A DNA stretch of 64,000 bases from Porphyridium purpureum (GCA_008690995.1 VRMN01000002.1:868001-932000); one strand, 5' to 3'. Positions 35,722 through 45,646 are shown, counted from the first letter of the stretch. Notes: a model not told the origin generated them from the letters alone. Program-made: numbers and translations.

Positions 35722-36579
35722 CTAAAATTCGAAATCGTCTGAAAACTCTGCAAAGCCGCTCGAGGTAGCTTTCTTATTGTTCTTAATGTGAAACAGCACA
35801 CGGATGACTTCTCCGAGACATTTCGCCTCCGCTGGCATTTCGTCAAAGTACCCAAACTGTACTGTGCCTCTCACATCCCACACAAAGAACACCCCGGGCG
35901 CGAATTCGGTCCGCGCCCTTTCGACGACCACAACAACCTCGCACGCCGGATTGATCGGGATGTTGAGTTCTGTGTTCTTCGCGAGAATGACCACCGGGTT
36001 TAAGACGGCCGTGATGGCCTGGTCTTCTGCTGGCAGCGTCATCAGCTGAAACTTGTTTCCGGAAATCTCCACGCCATTCCAGACAGAACCAACGTCTACC
36101 CTGTTCAACTTGGGCGCCGCAATGACGTCCTCTGGTGAGAGGTCTTGGATCCACCCAAGGACCGGCGCCATGCGTGGCATGAAATCCGGGTCGTCGATTC
36201 TTGTCAGCGGCGCAAAGCGGCCCTTCTCGCCGTGCTTGAGCGGAGTCAACAGATCGACACCCGCTTGTTCCGCTGCGGCCAGCTTCTCTTTCCGCTTGCG
36301 CGCATCCTCCTCCTCCTTCTTCTTAATCAACGCCTGTATCACACGCTGCATTTCCTCGTCCGACATCTTATCAAAGCTATCACCCCGTGGCGCCGGCGGC
36401 TCTCCCCCTTGAACCATACTGATCGCTGTCGCGCTTAATCGCTTCCTGCCCCCGACCACTTTTGCACCCACCCCACCGCACACATTCGACCTCCTTGCGA
36501 AAACCCCATGGCTACTACTCCCGTAGCACACATTTCCTAACCCCACGAACGCTCCCATCGTCATCATCGCCATCACCAT
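35722..36579 (-). CDS. Plastid-targeted soluble protein, function unknown
   Basis: 285 aa if started at the ATG at 36579 (MVMAMMTMGAFVGLGN). Any of the clustered Met codons could be used, and a (GA)n tract lies 16 bases upstream. The leader to about residue 55 is a likely transit peptide with Phe. A charged coiled stretch (ALIKKKEEEDARKRKEKLAA) is followed by a compact domain of about 170 residues: GRFAPLTRIDDPDFMPRMAP, VLGWIQDLSPEDVIAAPKLN, VVVVVERARTEFAPGVFFVW and FGYFDEMPAEAKCLGEVIRV. Its tail is acidic and Phe-rich. I do not recognise the family. It converges on the P450 with a 37-bp gap. Confidence 0.7.
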   Translation of the reverse strand: MVMAMMTMGAFVGLGNVCYGSSSHGVFARRSNVCGGVGAKVVGGRKRLSATAISMVQGGEPPAPRGDSFDKMSDEEMQRVIQALIKKKEEEDARKRKEKLAAAEQAGVDLLTPLKHGEKGRFAPLTRIDDPDFMPRMAPVLGWIQDLSPEDVIAAPKLNRVDVGSVWNGVEISGNKFQLMTLPAEDQAITAVLNPVVILAKNTELNIPINPACEVVVVVERARTEFAPGVFFVWDVRGTVQFGYFDEMPAEAKCLGEVIRVLFHIKNNKKATSSGFAEFSDDFEF

Positions 36580-37678
36580 CGCCACGTCTCGTGCTTCTCT
36601 CTCTCTCTCTCCTCTCTCGCCTCTTCCTTCTCCAGATGCTCCCGCCATCGCCGCCCGTCTCGACGTGCAAGGTTTAAAAAACAACATTAAATTAATAAAC
36701 GCAACCCATCGGTCAGAGTGACTTACACTGCTGTACGTTTTCCAACGCACTGCCGTTACGTTCTCATGCTGCGCGCCTCGTTCGAAAATTTGAAATCGCC
36801 AACACGCAAACACGCGCGGCAAAGCGCGCGGACACGCGAACAGCGGCGCCGCACGAAAGGAGCCAAGCTGGAGGTGACCGGAAATGACCGCAAGATGGAA
36901 TGATCTCGCTCTCATCCTCTGCGTCCTGTCCACCTCACCCCAGCCTTCTCATCCATCTCATCCATGACACTTGACGACCGTTTCGGGAATTGGAGCACGA
37001 CTGTGGAAAGCGGTTATGATGTCGATCCGGCACGTGGAGAAAGCAGGAGGAGCAGTGGCATAACACTTGATTCTTTCACCTCACCAAGAAGCGCCCACAC
37101 GAAATGATTTGACCATGCGGGTTTCTGGTGACCTTCTGAAAAGGATGCGAGTACACAGCGGAGGTGGGAAGCGTCTCATGGACGCCTGGTGAACTTGGAG
37201 CCGTTGCAAGAACACCTGACGGTCGAGTTATCTAGATTTATGGATTCAACGCAGAGCTTCCCATGCAGTGAAGTCGGTCGAATCGATATGCTTCAATGCG
37301 CTCGTAGTAGTGTTGGTGTGGGTAATTCACGGATCTCGAACCCAACCCCTCTGCCTGTTCTGAGACGAACGGCGTGAGACAAAAGCCAAACCGACTTAAA
37401 AGGAAGTAACGTGTCTGAGTTGCACAAGCTTGGTAGCGTGTGTAGACATGTGCCTGTGGAGGCAAGCAGAAGCGCGCACAACGTGTTTACTCCAGCGTGC
37501 GATGAGGATAAAGGGGCAGGAAGACGCCATAAGGGAGACGGATTCTTTGGTTCCTTCGGAAGAGCTGGCTGCTTTACTGCCAGCCGCTGTGCAGACGTCC
37601 TATCGGTTCGAATCGAAACATTTTTAAGGCCTGCAAGAGCACGCACAAGTGCGACAGAAGTCGCGTGGGCTAAGGAAT
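36580..37678. other. 1.1 kb intergenic, divergent promoter; no supported gene
   Basis: Lies between the plastid protein (minus) and the zinc-finger gene (plus). A CT tract (36595-36612) reads (GA)n toward the plastid protein. An 8-bp inverted repeat (AAGTCGGT 37271-37278, ACCGACTT 37390-37397) encloses a stretch with a TTCGAG motif on the minus strand, but it does not fold into a tRNA. Short open frames at 37189 and 37411 are not supported. Confidence 0.45.
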
Positions 37679-38378
37679 ATGGATGAAAGTGGAATGCAGG
37701 ATGGGGCGTTCACGGAGTCTAACCTCGAGTTTTTCCAGCATTTTGACTCTGTGGCTACGTACGATCCGCTTGAATTGGTCCTGCCGGACTCAGTTATATT
37801 AGATGAGCAGGAGGCACTTCATGACCGCTACTTGTGCCAAAAGCCAGCGGACTATGTTGCGTCTCCAGCCATCGGCTTTCCTCATAGCATGAGTGCGATT
37901 ACAGAGGCAAGCGTCGGCGTACCCGTTACCTATTCTGAGCAAAGCTTGCTCGGGTCAAGTGGGTACGAAGTGAGCTACCGTGAGACTGCCACGTGCAGCA
38001 CACCGGCCGTACATAGTATGGCGTGGAAAGAGTCTGTATCGGCGCCACAGCTAGGTGCTACGTGTCACTACACGCAGCAGCCGAACGTGGCGGAGGCCTC
38101 TTTCATCAGCATTCTAGAAGAGCAACGACACAGTCACAAGTACGATCGGCAGTCGTACAACAACAACAACAACAGGGACCAGCCCAAATCATTTCACATG
38201 GAGCACCGGCGCGAGGCAGAGAGCTTGCTGTCAAAAGCGCCAATTCTGGGAAATGCAACCTTCTGCTACTCAAAAGAGCAGACATTTAATGGCGGTCTCC
38301 CATGGATGCACGACCACGCCGGGCCAGACTCAGTGCAAGCTCCCGGAAAGAACGAGCTGCCCCACGTGCTTGTGCAGC

Positions 38379-38410
<32 letters not shown>

Positions 38411-39064
38411 AGGGCTGAGGCTCAGCCATCATTTTATTACCCGCGGCATCAGGCGCACGGCGACAATCGCATGACCGCCACATTCCACGGAAAGTCTGCG
38501 ATGGGCTTATTTCGTGCAGGCGGTGTCGATGAGGCTCTAGGATCGTACACCCCGGATGACATGATCTGCACGAGCGAAAGCCCCAGCCAAGCGACCCCCT
38601 TGAAGAAAACGGTGTCAAAGAAAGGCAGGGCGACTGCAGTGCGAAAGCAATTGTCCGCCAAGAGCAAGCCCGGGAGCACCATAGGAGTACCATCAAAGTA
38701 CTGCCACATCTGCGCGCGCGACACCCAGAACGGCAACCCGCGGGCGCTCGTTTGCATGAATGTGGCAGAAGGAGAGTGTCGCAAAATCGTTTGCGAGATC
38801 TGCTTTCCTGGGTCAGACGTCGAGTTTGTCATGCACTCGGAAGGCATTGTGAAATTTTTGTGTCCACACTGTGAAGGAATTTGCCCAGACATTGCGCGCT
38901 GCAAGCTGTACGACAGAATCAACGCTAAGCGTGACGGCAAAAAGAAAGTGGCAGCCACGCCCGCGACCAAGCAGAACATATTCACGAACTCTACGTTCAC
39001 GGGCTCCATTCGCGACATGATGCCGACATGGGGTACGCAGACCATGCACAACGTGCCGCGCTAG
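37679..39064 (+). CDS. zf-4CXXC_R1 (CDCA7-like) zinc-finger regulator
   Basis: 461 aa from the ATG at 37679 (the frame upstream has only GTG). The first ~330 residues are disordered, with Asn and Gln runs encoded by AAC and CAA repeats (38158-38176 and 38377-38410) and a basic patch (KKTVSKKGRATAVRKQL). At residues ~345-415 is a Cys-rich domain: YCHICARDTQ, CRKIVCEICFPG and KFLCPHCEGICPDIARC. This has the CXXC spacing of the R1/CDCA7 four-CXXC zinc finger, which occurs in chromatin or transcription regulators. A DNA-binding nuclear role is likely; targets are unknown. Confidence 0.8.
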
Positions 39065-39219
39065 ACTTCAACAAGGACGGATCGGAACCATGCCATGACT
39101 GCATTTTATCCTCTAGATGATCGACTTCGTTGGATTCTCCTCCCCTGTAATTTTCTTTCCCCGCGAACGTAAAAATGCTGTAGTTATTTTGGATCATCAT
39201 CTTCCTTCCGCTTCTCCGA

Positions 39220-40782
39220 CTACAGCTCCTTGGCTTCCCCAGAGATTGTCCGAGATGCTCGTCCGCTCGTCTTGACATCAAAGCAGGCTTGAAGATTTTC
39301 ACAGGTTGCATGCAAAGCAGTATTGCACTGAACAAAGATAGCCGGCTCGACGGCTACAACTGCAGACAACTCTGCCCATGAAAGTGCTTTGGGAAATCGC
39401 AGCCGACGAAAAGCAGGCTCCTCGTGAATAAGCATGAATCCATCTACCGTTGGTCGCTCCGTGACCAGCAGTTCGAAATCGCTGACCCAAGTTAGAATTG
39501 AATGGTCCTCCTCCTTGGAGTACAGCCACTTGCCATCGTCCCTTTCTAAGAATCTGTTGATGCCTGTCGTGGCACTTTTTGCGTCGATGTGCACTCGCAA
39601 GGGCCCGCGTGTAGAGTTACCCTCACACTCGGCGCTTCCGTGAATAAGACCATCTAGCGCACGTCCTCCGGGGTAATTCCAGTACGAGGCGCTGGCGTAG
39701 AGCGGAAGTAGCGCGGCGGATACTAGCAGAATTCCTAGCGACATTATCCAAGCTAGCCGTGATTGCTTCGAAGAGGATCGCCCTGTCCACACGGTGGCGA
39801 CCGTGGTCGCAGCGCACACGTTGCACGCTGGAATAGCATAGAAAATGAAACGGAGCTCCTTGTGGGGCAAGAAGGAATACAGTGCCACAAACATCACGAA
39901 TGGCACACACGTCCTTCTGCAGGACGGATCTTGTACGAGACCAAACGCCGCAAGAGGGAATGCACCGGCCAAAGCGCGCGGCAAAGCTGACGTGAAGTAC
40001 CAATGGAAGGGACTGACACCCCAGTCCGACGACTTGTTCAGCACTGCATTAAAGTAAAATACCTCAAGTTCCGGGTAACTCAGCCGCTGCCAAAAGTAAG
40101 AATCGACGGCCACGGAGAAGAATGCCGTGACCAATGCACTGCTGAACAGCTTGAGCGCTATACGCACGAGCGATTCAAGGCTGTGATTTTTCAGCGGCCA
40201 TAGATCCACCACGAGACAGCAGATGAGCAGCAGCACCACTTCCGATCGTAGCAATGCTACCACCACCGCGAGCAGGATCCAGCTCGCTTCAAATCGGCGG
40301 CGGATGCGCATGGCAAGCGCCGCATTCGTCAGAATCAACGCAAATGTGTTCGGCAGCGTTCGAGATGCATAGTAGAGCGCGTGAAACTGAGCGCAACTTA
40401 CGACCACAAATGCACGCGCAATAACCACGCCATGAGATGCCTCCAATGCACCAGCAATAAGATCGAGCGACCATGCCGAAGCAGCACCCACGACAAGCCG
40501 CGCCACCAAGTGGACCAGGCGCTTCCCGGTTGCTCCAAGAAGGAGCCGGAAAGGGAATGCCAACGCTGCAATCACACACGGAATTATAAATGTGCGAGGC
40601 ACGATGCCTGGAAATGCGACGTGATCAAAGTGCTGCTGAATATTGTCCCGCCTCCACCATGCGTGATACAAGAGATCATGCACCGCCTGCGTGTTGAAGG
40701 ACTCTTCCACTTTCTGGTAACAAGGTGCAAGCGCTACGTACGCCAGAATCCAACAAAACGGCAAGGCCCGGTACAACCGCAT
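39220..40782 (-). CDS. ALG12: ALG12 dolichyl-P-Man alpha-1,6-mannosyltransferase (GT22)
   Basis: 520 aa with about ten membrane segments. The luminal first loop YQKVEESFNTQAVHDLLYH, with HVAFPGIVPRTFI, is the GT22 signature including the catalytic acidic pair. SYFWQRLSYPELEVFYFNAV and NKSSDWGVSPFHWYFTSALP follow, and HKELRFIFY is the conserved HKExRF motif. ALG12 adds the eighth mannose to the lipid-linked oligosaccharide in the ER lumen. Length is close to human ALG12 (488). CACGTCA lies just upstream of the start on the coding strand. The predicted stop of a short spliced frame from upstream overlaps its first codons. Confidence 0.92.
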   Translation of the reverse strand: MRLYRALPFCWILAYVALAPCYQKVEESFNTQAVHDLLYHAWWRRDNIQQHFDHVAFPGIVPRTFIIPCVIAALAFPFRLLLGATGKRLVHLVARLVVGAASAWSLDLIAGALEASHGVVIARAFVVVSCAQFHALYYASRTLPNTFALILTNAALAMRIRRRFEASWILLAVVVALLRSEVVLLLICCLVVDLWPLKNHSLESLVRIALKLFSSALVTAFFSVAVDSYFWQRLSYPELEVFYFNAVLNKSSDWGVSPFHWYFTSALPRALAGAFPLAAFGLVQDPSCRRTCVPFVMFVALYSFLPHKELRFIFYAIPACNVCAATTVATVWTGRSSSKQSRLAWIMSLGILLVSAALLPLYASASYWNYPGGRALDGLIHGSAECEGNSTRGPLRVHIDAKSATTGINRFLERDDGKWLYSKEEDHSILTWVSDFELLVTERPTVDGFMLIHEEPAFRRLRFPKALSWAELSAVVAVEPAIFVQCNTALHATCENLQACFDVKTSGRASRTISGEAKEL

Positions 40783-41146
40783 CGCACATCTGACGTGTCG
40801 CGCGGTTGCGAATCGCTTTCATCTGCAGTTACACCAATCGCGTCAGCTGCCTTCCCCAGTTGGCCGCCTCTATGCAGAGAAAGCAAGCGCTTCGCCGACA
40901 ATGAAGTCTCTTTACTTGTTGTAGCGACAATGTCAGGGTGGGTGCGTCTTTGCCGCCTCTGGATGATCTGCTCAGTGTGAAGGAGAAGTGAAAAAGGCAA
41001 CTATGGGGCAAGCGCACGCGCCTCGCTGACGAAGTCAAGGTCACGCAGCCTTACCTGACGTAGACGAGCTTGGATCTGGGACAGCTTCGCTCGCAAGTCC
41101 AGTTCATCGGCAAATACCTTTGGCTCTGCGCATGGGTTGGGTGCGT
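40734..41146 (-). other. Candidate extra exons (alternative GEX1 3' end or small overlapping gene)
   Basis: On the minus strand a segment 41146..41055 is bounded by a pyrimidine-rich acceptor (TGTTCTTCTAG) and a strong donor (CAG|GTAAGG). It encodes DAPNPCAEPKVFADELDLRA and KLSQIQARLRQ. An 87-nt intron leads to the acceptor ACTGAGCAG and exon 40967..40734 in the same phase, continuing IIQRRQRRTHPDIVATTSKE. The combined frame looks like coiled coil. No ATG starts it, so it would need an upstream donor, perhaps inside the GEX1 frame. It overlaps the first 49 bases of ALG12 in another frame. Confidence 0.35.
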
Positions 41147-42417
41147 CTAGAAGAACAGCTCAAGGCTTGCCGTGACTCTGTATGCTCAGCTTTCGGTGCT
41201 GCCCGCCGTGACCTGATGGTCTCGTCGTGACGGGCACATTCAGTCTCCGAGCTATAATCTCCGCGAGCACGCCGCGCCTGGCCTCGCACTGTAGCTTCCA
41301 GAACAGCGAATCGAATATGCAGGGACTGAAGCTTCGCATCGATGGACAATAACGTTTCTTGTAGCGACGCGCGGCCGAAGCACGCAGCATACAGACCACG
41401 AAGAAGACCGAAAAGACACGCGTATCGCATCGCACGAACCGAAAGAAATGAATGCTCTGCATCTCTTCCAAGACTTGTGACATACAACAGAGCGCGAGCA
41501 ACCCCGCGACTGCTGAACAGTGGTGATGGCGATAAAAAATGCAAGAGAAGCGTGGATGAAAGTAGCTGCGTTCCTTCCCAGAACGAGAGAGGAAGATGAA
41601 TCAGAGCCAGAGCTACAACATTGATCCACACAGGCGCGAAAACGGCAAACCATACGCACGCCAAAACTTGCGACACGTTTCGAAATGTGGCTGCAAAAGA
41701 TACAGCACAGCGCCGTGCTTCATCCACGCTCGCTTGCAGACGCTCGCTTTGGCGGTCAAAGAAAAGCTTCTGCGCATGTACAGATGTCTCCATGAGCTCG
41801 AGACTGGTTGACATTCGCTGTTCTGCGTCAAGTAATCGAGCGTGAGAGCTAAGTAGCCGATTATTGACCTCGAGGAGCTGTTCAGAAACAAAATTCTGCT
41901 CTTTTAGCCAATCTGCCGCATGCATGGTAGCCTCAAGAAGCTTTGTCCAACTTTCCTGAACGTGCAGAAGCTGCATATTCCCACGAATTAAGGAGCAGAG
42001 TCCTGGCGTGTGAGTAAGAAACAAGGAAAAGACTTGGAACTGTTCTGCTGACATGCGTGACGTGCATTTGTGTAGCGCGGCGTCATTTTTACAGCTCCAT
42101 ATCTTCCGGTGTGATTCACGAAGATGGCACTCGGCTAGCTGCAAGGCAAGCCGACCCATACTGTCCTCACTCAGCTGTGTGCACCCGCTGGTGGCATACC
42201 GATCGACGGCATCCACATAACAGCTCGTATACTGAGAGTCCAAGCTGGATGCGGTCCCTAGTAAGTCTAGCGCGCTTTGCTTGTACGACTCGATGGTGGA
42301 CAGATGGGACAAGACATCAAACTCGGACTCGTCATGTCGCGATAATGCGACAACGAGGGTATTCGAAAGAAACCACGCGACAAGACTGCACCCAAAGAAG
42401 GCTGAAGAAGCTCCCAT
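41104..42417 (-). CDS. GEX1: GEX1/KAR5/Brambleberry-family nuclear-fusion protein
   Basis: 437 aa from the ATG at 42417 (MGASSAFFGCSLVAWFLS), which begins with a signal peptide. The Cys-rich luminal domain has the family pattern: CTQLSEDSMGRLALQLAECH, LRESHRKIWSC, HKCTSRMSAEQFQVFSLFLT and HTPGLC, as in plant GEX1, yeast Kar5 and zebrafish Brambleberry. A coiled coil (EQLLEVNNRLLSSHARLLDA to LFFDRQSERLQASVDEARR) and a cluster of membrane segments (VLACVWFAVFAPVWINVVAL, LPLSFWEGTQLLSSTLLL) follow. These proteins reside in the nuclear envelope/ER and are needed for karyogamy after gamete fusion. The basic C-terminal tail may be longer if downstream exons are spliced in. Confidence 0.82.
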   Translation of the reverse strand: MGASSAFFGCSLVAWFLSNTLVVALSRHDESEFDVLSHLSTIESYKQSALDLLGTASSLDSQYTSCYVDAVDRYATSGCTQLSEDSMGRLALQLAECHLRESHRKIWSCKNDAALHKCTSRMSAEQFQVFSLFLTHTPGLCSLIRGNMQLLHVQESWTKLLEATMHAADWLKEQNFVSEQLLEVNNRLLSSHARLLDAEQRMSTSLELMETSVHAQKLFFDRQSERLQASVDEARRCAVSFAATFRNVSQVLACVWFAVFAPVWINVVALALIHLPLSFWEGTQLLSSTLLLHFLSPSPLFSSRGVARALLYVTSLGRDAEHSFLSVRAMRYACLFGLLRGLYAACFGRASLQETLLSIDAKLQSLHIRFAVLEATVRGQARRARGDYSSETECARHDETIRSRRAAPKAEHTESRQALSCSSRRTQPMRRAKGICR

Positions 42418-42774
42418 GACGCCCCTGCAGAAGAAGGGACCACGACAAGAGAAACAACGGTCACTTTCTTTCTCGCCCTGCACCGCCCCTGGCCCGACGA
42501 TTCCTTCCCATTGCCAGGAGGGAGGCTGGCAGGACCCCGCCGTCTTCTGCGCCTCTTCTTGAAAGCATACCCTCCCGAGTACTGCATTCCAAAAGTTATG
42601 ATGTCTCTGACTCCCATTTTGTCGCAGCAACGGTCTAGATTCATCAAGTCAATACTTATCGCCGCGACTGATGGCCATTGACCACACGCCTAGAACGTTG
42701 ATGTCGACGGACCTGAGTCGCAAATCAGCTTGGCCTCAGGCGTCCAGGCACGTGATGCGATGCCTTTTCTTCCT
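42418..42774. other. Intergenic upstream of the GEX1-like gene
   Basis: 357 bp between the GEX1-like start and the UreF stop. The GEX1 frame is open upstream to 42630 but the added sequence has no signal peptide or conservation. No RNA gene or repeat is seen. Confidence 0.45.
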
Positions 42775-43647
42775 CTAGCTCGTAAATAGACGGCTGTACA
42801 AATGGGCATGAGCACACGCGGCATTATCCAGAAGTGGCGACGTGGATGTCGGAAGTTCCGCGAGATGATCCATGAGCTTGATAAAGTCTGAGCCACACCA
42901 GTCGTGGTCGCCTGATGCGCTACCATGTATACAGGCGCGCATCTGCTCCTCGCCCAGCCGAGCAAGTATCTCGATCGCCGGACCCAAGTCCTGCATGATC
43001 TTTTGTGACGCAATGGCACCGACCATGCCTAGCCTGACTCCGGCGCTTAGCAGCGCGCGAGCTTGCCAGAAGAGGAATAGACGAGACAACATGCAAGCGT
43101 TGCTTACTTCCTGATTTGAGCACACAAACGCGATGACACATCCAAACACCACCGCAAAATGGCCTGGCGCGGACCGTTGAACAATATGCTGCTTCCAGGC
43201 AAGCAGCACCTTCACGGAAGAATCTGCGGCGGAACCTGCTAGCTCCGCTTGATAAATTGTATTCAACAGCGCGGCACCTTGCGCGCGACTGGACTCACTA
43301 GTAATCGCAACGGCGCTCAATCTCTCATCCAGAAGCTCGTCAAGCTGGAGTATTTCCGCGAGCAGCCCCTTCTCGACCTTTTCACCCTGAGAGACGCTCA
43401 ATCTTCCCGCACGCATCCACGCAGCTCGCGCAAAGGGCAGCACACATCGCGCCGAGGCGTGCAAGCTCTGCAGTGAGAATTGCACCAGGTGGCGCACCGA
43501 GGAGGGTTCGGTGTGTCGTGCGTCAGCACCATGCCGGCCATGATGTTCTGCGAGCACCCCGCACTGCAGCGAAGCCTCTAGTCCATTTGACTGCACAAAC
43601 CCGCCACTCGGAAATGCAGAGTCCAGCAGCATCCACACATTCCACAT
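42775..43647 (-). CDS. ureF: Urease accessory protein UreF
   Basis: 290 aa from the ATG at 43647 (MWNVWMLLDSAFPSGGFVQS), the first in frame. The N-terminal LLDSAFPSGGFVQSNGLE is the UreF signature (LADSxxPxGGFxHSxGLE). Further segments include LVQFSLQSLHASARCVLPFA, SRAQGAALLNTIYQ, HFAVVFGCVIAF and GMVGAIASQKIMQDLGPAIE. UreF works with UreD/H and UreG to deliver nickel to apourease, so the alga should carry a nickel urease system. Length (bacterial UreF about 225) is increased by inserted loops. Confidence 0.88.
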   Translation of the reverse strand: MWNVWMLLDSAFPSGGFVQSNGLEASLQCGVLAEHHGRHGADARHTEPSSVRHLVQFSLQSLHASARCVLPFARAAWMRAGRLSVSQGEKVEKGLLAEILQLDELLDERLSAVAITSESSRAQGAALLNTIYQAELAGSAADSSVKVLLAWKQHIVQRSAPGHFAVVFGCVIAFVCSNQEVSNACMLSRLFLFWQARALLSAGVRLGMVGAIASQKIMQDLGPAIEILARLGEEQMRACIHGSASGDHDWCGSDFIKLMDHLAELPTSTSPLLDNAACAHAHLYSRLFTS

Positions 43648-44160
43648 TCGGTGCCCGCGCTCCTTGCCATCTGTTGTTCCACTCTCTCGCTCTGGCACGG
43701 CCAATTCCTGCGCGAGCTCAACGTTTCAAGGAAACGGGATTCGAGGTTCAATTTCAGCGAGAAGTCTTCTTGAGACGGACGGATGAAGCCGCGTTGAGAG
43801 CGTGATGCGTGCGACTCGCAGAGATCAGGATCTCAGTGCAGAGAATCGCGACTTGTGCGTGCGTGCTCAAGCATTTTGAGCTGATGTTGGCGGAAGTGTT
43901 GCCGGCGGTAGGTGGGTCCGTCATGGGTATAAAAGCAGCGTCAGCACGGCACCTCTCTGGTTCACGGAAGGATGGGCAACAGGCAGCACGAAGGCTGGGT
44001 TTGGCTGCTGGCGAGACCGTCACGGAGAGTGGAGTTCCGTTTGTCAAGTCGTAGTTGCTGCTGCTGCGCAGAAAGCGAGTTCGGACCGCTTTGAATCAGA
44101 GAAAGTCAGAAGGACGTCTCACGTCGGTGTTTGAAAAGGGAGCTCTGCAACCTTGACGAA
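43648..44160. other. Intergenic with TATA box; short ATG-less open frame
   Basis: 513 bp between divergent UreF and the cupin gene. A frame open from 43806 to 44054 (RIATCACVLKHFELMLAEVL...) begins after a stop and contains its first ATG only at about 43884, leaving 56 codons. It could be a terminal exon but no partner exon is evident. TATAAAA at 43928-43934 may drive the cupin gene. Confidence 0.4.
43928..43934 (+). promoter_or_regulatory. TATA-box candidate for the cupin gene
   Basis: GGGTATAAAAGC context, about 227 bases upstream of the ATG at 44161; a perfect TATAAAA in an otherwise GC-rich region. Confidence 0.35.
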
Positions 44161-44895
44161 ATGACGTTTAATTTAGCGCTGGCTACAGTTCTGCTTGTTG
44201 CGTTGTTTGGAAACGCTGTGGCTGTGCATCAGCCAGGCGGACGCTCAAGTGCGCCGCCGTCTGGCTTTGAGGGCACAAGTGGCAGTGGTGGTCCTGCTCG
44301 GAGTGCGACCTCGCCGCGAAGCGGCACGACTCCGAATCCAGACCTGATTCCAGAGTCATTTGAAGCAGCAGATTTTGTTTATGATTTCAACACGGCTGAA
44401 GTGACGAGCACAGGCACAGGTGGCACAATCAGGCCAGCCACGGTGGTCCAGTTTCCGGTGGTCAAAAATTTTGACCTTTCGTTTTCGCTTTTCACGCTGG
44501 ATCCAGGAGGCGTGAACTTGCCGCACTTCCACCCGCGCGCGAGCGAGGCCCTCTTCTTGATTCGCGGCAACATTCGCGCCTGTTTCAGCGAGGAGAATGA
44601 TGGGCGTGTCTTTTGCAATGACATGAAGCCTGGACAGGCCACGATCTTCCCCATGGCCAATATTCACTACCAGCAGAATATTGGTTCGGAAGAAGTACTT
44701 TTCATGTCGATTCTCAATTCGAACAACCCTGGTGTGAGTACGACCATTCCGCGCACCCTCGCCTTACCATTGGATGCGATAGCAAGCCAGTTCTTCCTGC
44801 CAAAGTCTGATATCATGGATCTTGTGGGCCAGATCAAGTCAGGCCCGTCGCCACAGGGCCGAGAACCCATTGACGCAAAGATTGAATTTCCATAG
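44161..44895 (+). CDS. Secreted germin-like cupin
   Basis: 244 aa from the ATG at 44161 (MTFNLALATVLLVALFGNAV), which is a signal peptide. A Gly/Ser/Pro-rich linker of ~40 residues is followed by one cupin domain. The metal-binding set is visible: PHFHPRASEALFLIRGNIRA (two His and Glu) and IHYQQN (third His). GQATIFPMANIHYQQN matches germin box 2. Germin-like proteins are extracellular Mn proteins with oxalate oxidase or superoxide dismutase activity in plants; the activity here cannot be read. It is likely an extracellular-matrix protein. Confidence 0.85.
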   Translation: MTFNLALATVLLVALFGNAVAVHQPGGRSSAPPSGFEGTSGSGGPARSATSPRSGTTPNPDLIPESFEAADFVYDFNTAEVTSTGTGGTIRPATVVQFPVVKNFDLSFSLFTLDPGGVNLPHFHPRASEALFLIRGNIRACFSEENDGRVFCNDMKPGQATIFPMANIHYQQNIGSEEVLFMSILNSNNPGVSTTIPRTLALPLDAIASQFFLPKSDIMDLVGQIKSGPSPQGREPIDAKIEFP

Positions 44896-45646
44896 CGCTG
44901 CTGTGTCTTTGGCCAATACTTCTGTGTACCAGACGAAACACACAGTCACGTGGGTATGGTTCTAGACGTTTGCCCAAAGCGTTGCATCTTGTATCCAGAT
45001 GTTCTGTCTGTTGTCTGGTGGACGCGTCGTAGATGCAGATGCAAAGGTATCATCATACTAGCTGCACGGCCGAAAGGAGGCAGAATCTCACGGCCTGAAT
45101 GGCCCCTTATACCCTCGTGCGTTCAGTGGGCAACCGGCTCCAATGTTTGTCTGCCTGCTTGCCGGCCCGTTTTGTTTCTGATTCCATCCTTCTCGAAAGC
45201 CGGATGGGATTAAAATTTTCTGCTGCCATCTCTTCCGAGATGAGCACGTGTCCACCACAACCTCGTTTTCTCTGTCGAAGGCTTGTTTGTATGTCCGTAA
45301 AAACTATCCGTAAAGAAGCTGTGGAAACGGTGTTTTTGCACTCGGTCTCGCGTGAATCATTGAATACTTGGCCGGCTGGCTGGCTGGCTGGCTGACCAAC
45401 TAGCCAAGTTGCGAAATGTGCCCTTGACATACTGCATCGTCTTGTACATCCCGAGCAGCACGGAGGTGGGCTCGTCCTGCAGACGACACTGACAAGAGCT
45501 CGGTGCTGAATGCTTCACAGAACACTACACGATTCACTGTACTACAGAGATGGGTTGAAGGTGCTGGCGAGTACAGGTTGCACTGGCAACAGCAGCGGAT
45601 GTTGGTTGGTTGGGTTTTGGGGTGGGAAAGTCTGAACACAAAAGGA
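44896..45646. other. Intergenic, no gene supported
   Basis: 751 bp. It contains a short (GGCT)n tract at about 45371-45394. The frame of the downstream PSMG2 gene is open from 45503 without an early ATG. No tRNA or other RNA gene is recognised. Confidence 0.45.

Noticed and set aside
44131-44160. Earlier start for the cupin gene
   Set aside because: The frame opens with TTG; the ATG at 44161 starts a proper signal peptide.
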